Origin: Spinacia oleracea
Taxonomy: Eukaryota > Streptophyta > Magnoliopsida > Caryophyllales > Amaranthaceae
Direction: 5' to 3'
DNA length: 64,000 nucleotides
Assembly (NCBI RefSeq): GCF_020520425.1
Contig: NC_079487.1
Span: 125,076,385 to 125,140,384, forward strand
Below the pieces are notes generated by a model that saw only the letters and a list, made by a program, of their open reading frames with translations, did no database searches and had not been told where the DNA came from. Shown in pieces: positions 11,153 to 21,172 of the stretch. A program made the translations under genes and the position numbers. How positions within the stretch are numbered: the stretch's first letter is position 1; each line of letters opens with the position of its first letter.

Positions 11153-13554
11153 TATGATATACTATTTAAATTCACACTATTTGATTTTTTTACACTATTT
11201 AAATTAATAATTTAATCATATTTTGTAATTCATACGTAATTAAATGTTAGTTATGTGAAAAAAAAAAAAAAAATTAAACTTGCACCAATATATATTTTCG
11301 AATAAAATATTTAATAATTTTTACTTAATATGAGATATTAAAAGTCGAAGTAATGTGTCAAAACGCTAAGTCAACTATAGTGTCGGAAAAATGCAAACTT
11401 GACCCGAATTTCTTCCCTTATAATCTCTGGGAACCACGGTCACAACGGCGCTACCTTTTCAGCAACAAAGGCGGGGGGGCAACACCACATGCTTAGCTGA
11501 TCATAATGTTTTCTAATGACTGTTTAAGAGTTTAATGTTTTCAAGTGGCGCATTATTAGCAAACAACCAAACATTAGTTTTATCATCAAATTGGCATATT
11601 CATATATATACAAAAGATAGGTTAGTTAGCTCCAAGATTATTTTAATCATGTAACTAGTCACTAAATTAAAGGCAATAGGATGGTATGCATCTTGACTCA
11701 CTTTGAAGAAGTTATATCTCAACATGTATATTGGAAAGTCAATCAACAACAAATTATGTTTTAGACATAGGTCATTAAATTCGGACTCATCAAGATATTG
11801 ACTCTTACCTAATTACTCCGTAATAAATTTTGTCATTTGATTTCTTTATATAAGTTAGGATACTTAAGAAAAAGACTATCCTAACTTTCGTATATTTTTT
11901 CTTCATTAACAAAATAGGGAGTAAATAATAAATAAAAATTAAAGGCAATAGAGTTATACACTTGCCCTTCAATTATTGTTGTTTACTTGTTGATTTTAAT
12001 GTTGATATTCTATTGAGCATAAGCATCCAATGATAATGGCACTAACTGTGTTTTTTTTTAATATTTGATTTTAAAGTTAGATATTCTATTACGAGCATTA
12101 GTAATATTTAAAGATATATTTTTCCAGGTTTTGTTATACACAAGCATGTGATGGATGAGAAGAGTGAACCGTGTTTCTCAAACAAGGACATTATGATTAT
12201 GACAACTCTTTGATGATCAAATAGGAGTAAGTAATTGATCATGTCATGGTCCCTTATGGATAACTGTTACTCCTACTAAGTTTGTTTATTATATACTTCC
12301 TCTGTCCCAAATTATACGCCAAGTTCCTATCAAACAACTAAGGAATTATACTAGTATCTACGTGAGAAGGCATTATTTATGTCGATCATTTCTTATTTTT
12401 TGGGCTGCATTGTAGCCGGTCAAATTAAGCAAGTCAAGTATAAGTTAAGTTTAATCCTTCACTATTAAAATTATGGTTTACAAAACATACAATGGATTAT
12501 ATATGGTCAACACAACATAAAGAGCTAGAGTTCTGAGGTGTGGATGCAAACCATCGACAGAGATAAATCAATCAGCAATAATTAGTCTTCTACTCCGCAA
12601 ATCTCAGTGTCCTAGACACTGTAGTTACTATGTAGTCCCATTTTCTGGGCAAAGACTATGAAAAATGAACATAGGAAACTAGTATTGTGTATTTGTGTAA
12701 TGTGAAGTCAAACTTTAAGAGAGGTAGAACACGATACGCAAATCACCTAAAATATTCAATCAAGAGACGCAAAATGACACCATGCATTTGAAAGGTCAGC
12801 ATATCCAACCATCATGAAAGTAAATCAAATTAGGAACTCATCCATTTTTCAATTAGGCAATGACGTGACATAACCATGAGCCACGAGACATCGTACCACC
12901 CTCTCTTTTTTTAACTAACTTTATTTGAGGCTTGTCCCGTTATATTTTGATTCTTAGTTTCTTGGAACTGTCTTCTTTTGTTATATATTACTAGTCTTAT
13001 ATGCACGCGATGCGTGCGTGATTATATAAAAGCTTAAAGTTGGACGTCCTTCAACCCTTAAATGTATGATGACGTCGATCATACATTAAGAATACGTATA
13101 GAGAATGAAAGGAGTTCGTTAGTTCGGCAACATTAAGAATACGTTAATCCTTAAATGTATGATGACGTCGATTCTTATTTGACATATGAGCTTCAAAAAT
13201 TATTATAAATTATTATAAACAGGTTAACTGAATTAAATAGGTCATGTCTTTAGCTTGACATTATGACATATTTAATTACATAACAATATAGGATACATCT
13301 TAATTTGTTGATAAGTTCTAGTTATGTTCATATAATCATACATGATCTCTATCTCTTATCCAAATCCAAACATATCACCAACCCTTCATTCAAATATGTT
13401 CTCTTATTTCAATACAATTGTCTTATTTTTATTTTTATTTTTATTTTTATTTCATTTAACAATATTTTTCATACCAATTGTACTTTAAGTATTTACAAAA
13501 ATCGGCTAAAATAGTCAAAAGTCAACTCAAGAAATATCAAACACACAAAGCTAG
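11153..13554. other. AT-rich intergenic DNA, no gene seen
   Basis: No supported gene. At 12296 a sequence CTTCCTCTGTCCCAAATTAT after TA looks like one end of another Stowaway-like MITE, but I cannot find its partner. A (TTTTTA)n tract lies near 13427-13450. Confidence 0.5.
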
Positions 13555-14262
13555 TTACAAACACAAACAACAAAATGAACAAATCATGATCATAATTAAG
13601 CCAAGTATACGCTTTAGGGGAGCATTATTAGAATTAACAATGACATAGTTGCAAAAACGTACCTTCTTGCTAAACAAGCGTGAAGCCGGTGAAGACGCAA
13701 TGGACCTCGCCGACATGGGAGAACCCGGGTTCGACCCACCGAACTCATCCGAAAAAACCGAATTAAAACTCGATAACGTCGACAACGCATCGTTAAAGGA
13801 CCCGAGATCCGACAATAAAACGGGTTCCACGTCCCAAAGGATCCAACTAGTAGTCCCACCCGTAAGGGGCGAATCATGAGTAACAGAATTCCTCCAAGGC
13901 GGGGTCCCACCATTGGCGCGCAAATATTTCCCCTCCTTAGTACTCCTAAATTTAAGTTGGAACCCGTCACTTATAGGCTCCCATTCCACCCGAGTCGGGT
14001 CGAATATGGATAGTTGAAGCACCCGTTTACCAGTCATTCCCAATAAAAACTGGCTGTCGGAAGCGGTCAAATACAACCCTGAGCTCAAATTCTTAAACCG
14101 GACCGCCTCCCGGTTATCCGAACACAATTCGACAACCCATATAGCACGTTGAGACGATCCATTTCGGCTTTGTCGAACCGTCTCGTTGTCATCGTCTCCT
14201 ACTAAGAACTTCTCTAAGTGACTCCTTAGCTTCACTGCCCCAGTCTTTATTAGAAGGTCCAT
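13555..14262 (-). CDS. DUF569 family protein, second tandem copy, apparently lacking its 3' module
   Basis: The open frame encodes 235 aa starting MDLLIKTGAVKLRSHLEKFL. It keeps the N-terminal DUF569 domain (SRNGSSQRAIW, KYLRANGGTPPWRNSVTHD), about residues 1-150. After ASRLFSKK, near 13660, there is a good donor-like GTACGT, exactly where the paralogue at 6231-8696 splices to its second module. Downstream to about 9.4 kb I see no exon resembling that module. Either the gene now reads through the old donor, adding a hydrophobic tail (RILGLIMIMICSFCCLCL), or it is a truncated pseudogene, or the exon is too diverged to see. The N-terminal domain shows no stop or frameshift, so recent or selected truncation is possible. 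It is the tandem duplicate of the upstream DUF569 gene. Confidence 0.65.
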   Translation of the reverse strand: MDLLIKTGAVKLRSHLEKFLVGDDDNETVRQSRNGSSQRAIWVVELCSDNREAVRFKNLSSGLYLTASDSQFLLGMTGKRVLQLSIFDPTRVEWEPISDGFQLKFRSTKEGKYLRANGGTPPWRNSVTHDSPLTGGTTSWILWDVEPVLLSDLGSFNDALSTLSSFNSVFSDEFGGSNPGSPMSARSIASSPASRLFSKKVRFCNYVIVNSNNAPLKRILGLIMIMICSFCCLCL

Positions 14263-15600
14263 GAATTATTTACAAACTTGATTTACAAAATAAAGTTTGT
14301 TGAGATTGAAAAATGAAAAGTACGGGGATGATCCGGAACCACCTTGCTCTGTTAAACAGAGCAATAAGCTAAAGGTGTAGTGGAGTTTTGTGGGTGAAGC
14401 AAAAAAAGTGTGGATTTGGGTCGGTGTTGCTTGTTGTATTGCGAATTCTTAATTCTAATTTCTAATAAACGTATAATTTTGTGTATTTGTTTAATATCAT
14501 TTGGCAAATAAATAAGTGTTCACAAAGACAAAGACTTTTATAATTTGACTTGAAACTTCGAGGTTGGATCATGGTAATTTCCTAATTTATGTTAATATTT
14601 TGGTCCAATGTTTCGAGATGGTCCAATTATTGCTACAAAACAAATTCAATTCATTTTGATTTAATGAGAAATTGATTGCTCTTTATTTACTTATTAGAGA
14701 AGTTAATTATTGGGGAAGGGTAAAATTATAACGAAATGGTATAATATATGTCCTGATTAGGAGTATTTTAATCAACGTTAATATGGAGTATATTCACTTA
14801 ATTAATAGTACTACAAATGCGACGAATCCAGCATAGGAATTTTAGTTGTACAAATAAAATGTATACCACCTGTTATTATTATTAACACTGTGAAACTAAA
14901 AATAAGGATTAAGGAGTGAATCACCATATCATATCATATAATATCATATCATATCATATCATACCACCATATAATATCACGAATCCTTGTTTGTAGCAAT
15001 TGCTTAGAACGGTCGGTAAAGTAAGATAAACGCTCGGTATACCGTCAATATATTTAACATTTACCTATTGGTATACGATTGGTGGAGGTTTGTTGTTAAA
15101 CCGTGGTCCATAAATAATTAAGGATAAAGTATCGATTGGCGTCAAAGTGAATCAACTAACAATGGTTAATTTGTGTGTTTTAAAACCTGAACTTATTGAA
15201 ATTGATTAAAACTTAATTGATTCAACAAAACCTGATTGAAATTTATTGGACCTAATAAATCCTAATTGCAAAATAGTCGGCTTATAAGATTGAATTGTAA
15301 TTTATTGACCTGATAAAACCTGATTGCAAGTTATCTGAACTTATTAAAACTATAACTTATTTTTTTTAAGGTGATGATGACAAAATTTATAGTAAAACAT
15401 TTTCAAAGAGATTAACCAACGTTAATGGTTTAACTTTTTTTTTTTTTCACTTTTGTGACCTCGTTCCCATTTTCTATCCAAGTAGAGGAGGAAGTACAAA
15501 TACATATCAGATATGTATGGGGAAATATATATCACAAAAGACAAAATAGGAAAAAGGACAAAAAAATAATTAAATGATACTTTTCTAAACACAAATAGTA
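14263..15600. other. intergenic with degenerate repeats
   Basis: No gene. Contains an (ATCAT)n-like run at about 14920-14964. A block at about 15180-15360 is built from degenerate copies of CTTATTGGACCTGATT-like words, also seen near 61010-61215. Confidence 0.5.
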
Positions 15601-15928
15601 CTCCCTCCGTCTCGGAATACTTGACATGTTTTCCTTATCGGGTCGTCCCTTAATACTTGACCTGTTTCTAAAAATGGAAATATTCTAACAACATTATATT
15701 ATTTCTCACTCCACCCCTATTAACCCACCTACCCCCTACTCCATACAAAAAATAATTAAAAATTCAACCCCTACTCTCCCCCAACCCCACCTCTTAACCC
15801 ACCTCCCACTAACTACATTAAAATAATACCCCACTATCAACTACTACCTATTAAATTAAATAAGTCAATTCAAGTCCCTTAAACTCTGTGCCGGTCAAAC
15901 CGGGTCGAGTATTCCGGAACGCAGGGAA
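15601..15928. mobile_element. Stowaway-like MITE (family B)
   Basis: 328 bp between TA dinucleotides. Starts CTCCCTCCGTCTCGGAATAC and ends ATTCCGGAACGCAGGGAA. The interior (ACCCACCTACCCCC, GAAATATTCTAACAACATTA) is the reverse complement of the copy at 17634-17964. Confidence 0.85.
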
Positions 15929-17633
15929 TACTTTTTTTACAGAATGATACTTTTTTTTTATAGAATTGTATTTTTTTACATGAATGGTACTTCTTTTTTT
16001 GTCTTTTAGCTATTTATCTTTTAGTTGATATAGATATGCGAAAAAACAAACCCCCAAGTAGAGCACTTAAAAAAGTTTGAGAAATAATCTTTTGCTTTTT
16101 CAGATTTCGTGACCCGAACTTTTGAAACCTAGGCTTATTCACATTTTCAAATATTTTTTTGTGAAAATCATTGTGTTGGGCCACTAGTTCAAACGTTTGG
16201 AGCCATTTTATGTTATTTGGGCTTCATTAACATTATTGTGGGCTTTTAATAAATGAAAGTACTACTTTCAATCTATCATAGTGTATCATTAGAAGAAGTT
16301 TTATGGATTTTACTAAATAGCCAAGTAAATTAGCTTTGATGAGCGAATTTGTTTCTTTTGCTCCTACGGTTCAGCTATGCGCTACAAATTTTAAGTAAAT
16401 TACAAGTTAGACCTTAAGTTAAAACATTGGAGCAAAAGAAATGTAAATTTACGTTAGGTTGCACAAAACATAAACAGATACGAGTACAAATACGATACAG
16501 ACGACACAAAAAAAAAGCATCCAAAAAATAAAGGATATTGGAACAAGAGTTCTCCAATATATAGAGCAACTTGCATTTTCTAGTTCATACACAATTTTTC
16601 TAATGTAGTCATGTAGAACAACTTGCATTTTGTAGTTCATACATAATTTCCCCATATTTTGATAGATGTACGCATGTACCATACGAAATTACGAAGTAAG
16701 AGTAGCCCATAGACCCGATAATGATAGTCACACTTACAAAGTTACAAGTTACAACACCCTAAATGTGGACCCAAGCTTTAGTATTTGGATCATCATGAAT
16801 ATTCATGATGGTTAAACAATACCTTTCTTGGGGGCAAGGGCAAGTATAAATGGGGTTGGAGTGTTGGACCCTTGGAGGGGTTATGTTGTGACTAAAAATC
16901 TTACAAATTAATGTTGATATTGCATTCCCACTAATAGTAGGGACTAGGGAGACATTTCCATAATAAAATTAACAACCATGTAAAACATATGGGTGTGAAC
17001 TGTGAAGTGTAATGGAAATGGGAATCCAATTCCTCAAAATAATTTTAAATTAACTACCCAATTGTCAATAAAGCAAATGTTTGGTGCGATATTAACTCAT
17101 TTTCTTCCTCCCTTTTTGACAAGCTTACCTTATAGTATGAGCTCGTGTAACAACCCACTATTAAGAGCAATCATTAGACTATCTCACTATAACTTTCGCA
17201 ATGTTCATTTGTGAAACCTAAATTCTTTATATAAAAGACGTACTACATATTTTGTTAACTTAAATCTTCATAGTTTTTGTTAAGATAATACCTATTTAGT
17301 CTTCGAGAATGTTTATAGTCCTGACTTAAATAAATTACCACAATACTTTTGTACACACGAGTATAAACAATCAAATGATAAAATACGAAATAGTGATTCT
17401 GGATCACAAATATTACAGTGAATTTAATTACTTCACGAGTAGTTAGATTCATTAGTCATTACCACCCTATAATTAGGACCTCACAAATTCCAATTTTATA
17501 CTCCCTCTCTCCATTAAAGATTACCCAGATATTTTTATTTATTTTCTTTTTTATAATTGGGCAAATTAAAAGCAAGTAGGCTAAATGATTAACAGGTTTC
17601 CTATTTGTTTAGATATTATTCCATAGTTCACTA
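15929..17633. other. AT-rich intergenic DNA, no gene seen
   Basis: Short open frames at about 16449-16682 and 17002-17214 have no recognisable features. A duplicated phrase around AACTTGCATTTTCTAGTTCATACA occurs at about 16567 and 16619. Confidence 0.5.
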
Positions 17634-17964
17634 CTCCCTCCGTCCCGGAATACTCGACCCGGTTTGATCGGCACAGAGTTTAAGGGACTTAAATTGACTT
17701 ATTTAATTTAATAGGTAGTACTAGTTGATAGTGGGATATTATTTTAATGTAGTTAGTGGGAAATGTGTAAAGGGATGGGGTTGGGGGAGAGTAGGGGTTG
17801 AATTTTTAATTATTCTTTGAATGAAGTAGGGGGTAGGTGGGTTAATAGGGGTGGAGTGAGAAATAATATAACATTATTAGATTATTTCCATTTTAAGAAA
17901 CATGTCAAGTATTAAGGGACGGTCCGATAAGAAAAACAAATCAAGTATTCCGGGACGGAGAAAA
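17634..17964. mobile_element. Stowaway-like MITE (family B), opposite orientation
   Basis: 331 bp between TA dinucleotides. Starts CTCCCTCCGTCCCGGAATAC and ends with its near complement. Same family as 15601-15928 but inverted, so the pair forms widely spaced inverted repeats. Confidence 0.85.
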
Positions 17965-18333
17965 TACGATTTAACAAATCATTAACAAATACTCTTACTC
18001 TGTAATCAGTAGTCACGTAAACATTCGAGCTCATTCGAGTTTTTGTTAAATTTAGTACAATTATAATCAAATCACGAAACTGTGTTAAACTTAATTAGTT
18101 CACGACCCAGTTAGAACCTGTAACTCCTTTAACACTCCACCCATCAACCCCTCACGATTCACGAACTCTAACTTCACAATCACCAAACTCGAGGGTACCT
18201 TAATTTCTAGGGAAACTTAAACAAAAGTCCAACACAACAAACAAAGACTACACAATCAAAATAAAAAGTACTCTAAAGAAAAAGAAAAAGAAAAAGAAAA
18301 AAAATATGATTTCAACATCTGTGTCCTTCCCCT

Positions 18334-18341
18334 TCACGTGA
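18334..18341. promoter_or_regulatory. G-box in receptor kinase promoter
   Basis: Palindromic TCACGTGA, about 157 bp upstream of the ATG at 18498. A CT-rich, initiator-like tract at about 18430-18455 follows. G-boxes bind bZIP and bHLH factors; use here is inferred from position only. Confidence 0.4.
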
Positions 18342-18497
18342 GCATCCCCCTTTCTCTCTCCTCATTCGCCCATTCTCTCTCTAAAAACAAACAACTCCTG
18401 TAAATTCTGTAAGCGTCACACACACAGACACACGCTCTCTCTCTCTCCTCTACTTAGATCAGATCTTCAACATTCATGACCACATTCTAAAACTACC

Positions 18498-20426
18498 ATG
18501 CCTTCCATTCTCCTCTTCTTTGTCATAGTTTCATTACTTCACTTATTATTGCCCGCAGCCGGCCACCACATCTGCTCCGCCGCACAACAACCACTCTGTC
18601 CACCGTTCAACACCACTCCACCACCCTACCCGTTTTCTACCATCCCAGGCTGCGGCCACCCTGCCTTCCAGCTCCACTGTACTCCCACCGCCTCTTTACT
18701 TAAAATCAACAACCTCACTTTTTCTCTTCTCCGCTATGACTCTTCCTCCTCCTCCCTCCTCCTCTCCCCACTTTCTATCTCCTCAAAATCAAAATCGGAA
18801 TCAAACCCAGAAATCTGTCCTTCTCTCTCCTCAATCCCTCATCACCCTATTAATCTCAATAACACCCCTTTCAAATTCTCTGGTTCTTCCTGTTCGCGAC
18901 TCTCTCTCCTCAAACCCTGCCCTCCTTCAACACTCTCTTTACCTAACTGTACCCTCTGCCCATGGCATTGCTCCCTCGTGCGACACCCGCTGCGTTTGCT
19001 TCGCAACGATTGCGGACCGTCTTCTCGGTCCGTATCTGAACAAGGCTGTCAGAGCGATGTTCTGGGATTCCTTGATAAGATCCTGAAATATGGGATTGAA
19101 GTAGAGTTTGAAAGAAACAATGGCGAATTCTTTTCAAAATGTGTTGAATGCCGCTCGGATAAAAATGGGGTTTGCGGGTTTAATTCATCTGACCCGAATA
19201 AACCGTTTCTGTGTTTGCATCATCAGATTATCTTCCCTCCACCGTCCTTATGGTTCCATCACAAGAAGCATATTGCGGAGTTTGCTTCCATGTTTGTTAT
19301 TCTCTGTTTGTTATGTTTTATTGGGGTTTCAATATTCGCGTTTCGAAACGGGCGTTTTGGCGGTAATGGCACGACCAACTTGGAGGATCCGACGACTCTT
19401 TTCCTTCAGAACCACCGCTCCGCCTCGCTCCTTCCGCCGGTTTTCACCTATGAGGAGCTGGAATCTTCGACGAACGGGTTCGACCCGAATAGAAAGATTG
19501 GGGATGGGGGGTTTGGTTCGGTTTTTTTAGGGAAACTTCTCGACGGCCGGACGGTGGCGGTGAAGTATTTGCATCGCCATGGTGGGAAAGTTGTCTCATC
19601 GAAGTCGTTTTGTAATGAGATTTTGATATTGTCATCAATTGAGCACCCGAATTTGGTTAAACTTCATGGGTATTGTAGTGACCCACGGGGGTTGTTATTG
19701 GTGTATGATTATATCCCAAATGGGACTTTAGCTGACCATTTACACGGCCCGAATCGGAAGTTTTCGGGTTCATTGAGTTGGACTACTCGGGTTGATATTG
19801 CATTGCAGATTGCGATGGCGGTTGAATACCTACATTTTACAGTTCAACCGCCGGTGGTTCATCGCGACATAACTGCTACTAATATTTTTGTTGATCAGTA
19901 TATGCGGGTTCGGGTTGGGGATTTCGGTTTATCTAGGTTGTTGGTTTGCGCAGAAAAGAATCTATCTGGGGAACTAGCCGGTTCATCTTCCGGTTGTGTG
20001 TGGACTGGGCCGCAAGGGACTCCAGGTTACTTAGACCCGGATTACCATAAATCATTCCGGTTAACCGAAAAGAGTGATGTGTTTAGTTTTGGGGTGGTGC
20101 TTTTAGAAATGATAACCGGGTTGAAAGCGGTAGACCAAAGAAGAGAAAAAAGGGAGGTGGGGTTGGTGGATATGGTAGTAGCAAGGATCCAAATTGGATT
20201 GTTGGAGCAAGTAGTCGACCCCACATTGGCGGCCGAGGGCCCCGCCGTGACCGAGAGCGTTGCCGCGGTTGCTGAGCTAGCGTTCCAGTGTGTGGCGGCT
20301 GATAAGGATGACCGGCCTGATGCACGGGAGGTTGTGGCGGAGTTGCGGCGTATATGGAGCCGTATCCGCAGGGTTAGAGTGTCTAATTCAAACGCCGTGG
20401 TGGTCCCTGCGGCGGCCGAAGAATGA
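18498..20426 (+). CDS. LRK10L-type receptor-like kinase (At1g25390 type)
   Basis: Intronless, 642 aa. A signal peptide (about residues 1-22) leads a cysteine-rich GUB_WAK-type ectodomain with PYPFSTIPGCGHPAFQLHC, then a second Cys-rich WAK-associated region (about 140-240). A membrane helix lies at about 262-282, followed by a cytosolic Ser/Thr kinase. Kinase landmarks: GDGGFGSV (335-342), VAVK with Lys356, Glu374, HRD (455-457), DFG (475-477) and GTPGYLDPDY. The catalytic loop reads HRDITATN, so the usual Lys two residues after the Asp is Thr459. I recall the same Thr in At1g25390, so it is probably a subfamily trait. The family belongs to the wheat Lr10-related kinases; the ligand is unknown, and roles in defence or stress are inferred. 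It converges on TTC38. Confidence 0.9.
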   Translation: MPSILLFFVIVSLLHLLLPAAGHHICSAAQQPLCPPFNTTPPPYPFSTIPGCGHPAFQLHCTPTASLLKINNLTFSLLRYDSSSSSLLLSPLSISSKSKSESNPEICPSLSSIPHHPINLNNTPFKFSGSSCSRLSLLKPCPPSTLSLPNCTLCPWHCSLVRHPLRLLRNDCGPSSRSVSEQGCQSDVLGFLDKILKYGIEVEFERNNGEFFSKCVECRSDKNGVCGFNSSDPNKPFLCLHHQIIFPPPSLWFHHKKHIAEFASMFVILCLLCFIGVSIFAFRNGRFGGNGTTNLEDPTTLFLQNHRSASLLPPVFTYEELESSTNGFDPNRKIGDGGFGSVFLGKLLDGRTVAVKYLHRHGGKVVSSKSFCNEILILSSIEHPNLVKLHGYCSDPRGLLLVYDYIPNGTLADHLHGPNRKFSGSLSWTTRVDIALQIAMAVEYLHFTVQPPVVHRDITATNIFVDQYMRVRVGDFGLSRLLVCAEKNLSGELAGSSSGCVWTGPQGTPGYLDPDYHKSFRLTEKSDVFSFGVVLLEMITGLKAVDQRREKREVGLVDMVVARIQIGLLEQVVDPTLAAEGPAVTESVAAVAELAFQCVAADKDDRPDAREVVAELRRIWSRIRRVRVSNSNAVVVPAAAEE

Positions 20427-21172
20427 GATCGGAGCATGGTTGGCTGTGTAATACACTAATACTAATACTAGTACTAGTACTAGTACTTACTTTTTTTTTG
20501 GTATGATGAATCTAAGTGAATTATGATGGGATAATTAGGTTGGATATTGGTATGATGTCTCTTTTTATTATATTACATCATCATTATCACCCATTGTCCA
20601 TTGAAATGTATTTGATATCATGAAAGGAAAGTTTGTATCTAAATTTGTCACTTTCAAGTGGATTGACCAAAAAAGCACATAATTAATCACTTAAGCACAA
20701 CCATCCTTTTGCCTTTCTAACCTCGTCTTCATCATATGTTGAAACTATATTGGTTCTTTTATCGGCGGGAAACTGAAACTGGAACTGAAACAAAATCACC
20801 ACCATCCACGATCTTGTCACAGTTGAATACTCGGTAGAACTCCATTAAAGGCCTCAATGAGTTCCTTTATATGGAGTACACAAAACGAGTAGAACAATCA
20901 CTAAGCCTTAATCACAAAGAAGATGATCAAAGCATTGTATGGATCATTGGTGCAACAACGATGTTAATTGTTCACCCTTAATCACCTAAGCCGGCTTGTT
21001 CGGTTTTATTTGTTTCCTTAAACCAGTTTATCCACTACTTCATATCACACTAATACCTCTATGCATCCTATTATGGGGTTGCTTCCCCTCATTTACTCAA
21101 ATACATACGAGTACATACATACATACATACATACATACATGATACATACATACATACATACAGGCGACGCAG
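20427..21172. other. convergent spacer between receptor kinase and TTC38
   Basis: Presumed 3' UTRs. Contains a short (CTAGTA)n-like run at about 20456-20485 and an (ACAT)n microsatellite at about 21113-21162, only a few bases past the TTC38 stop codon. No gene seen. Confidence 0.6.
21113..21162. repeat. (ATAC)n microsatellite
   Basis: Tetranucleotide ATAC/CATA repeat interrupted once by GATA, directly downstream of the TTC38 coding end. Confidence 0.85.

Noticed and set aside
9400-13550. Expected second exon of the shorter DUF569 gene
   Set aside because: No minus-strand sequence resembling the GRxIYY or LYPLRLQLPP module was found by eye. A profile search could still find a diverged one.
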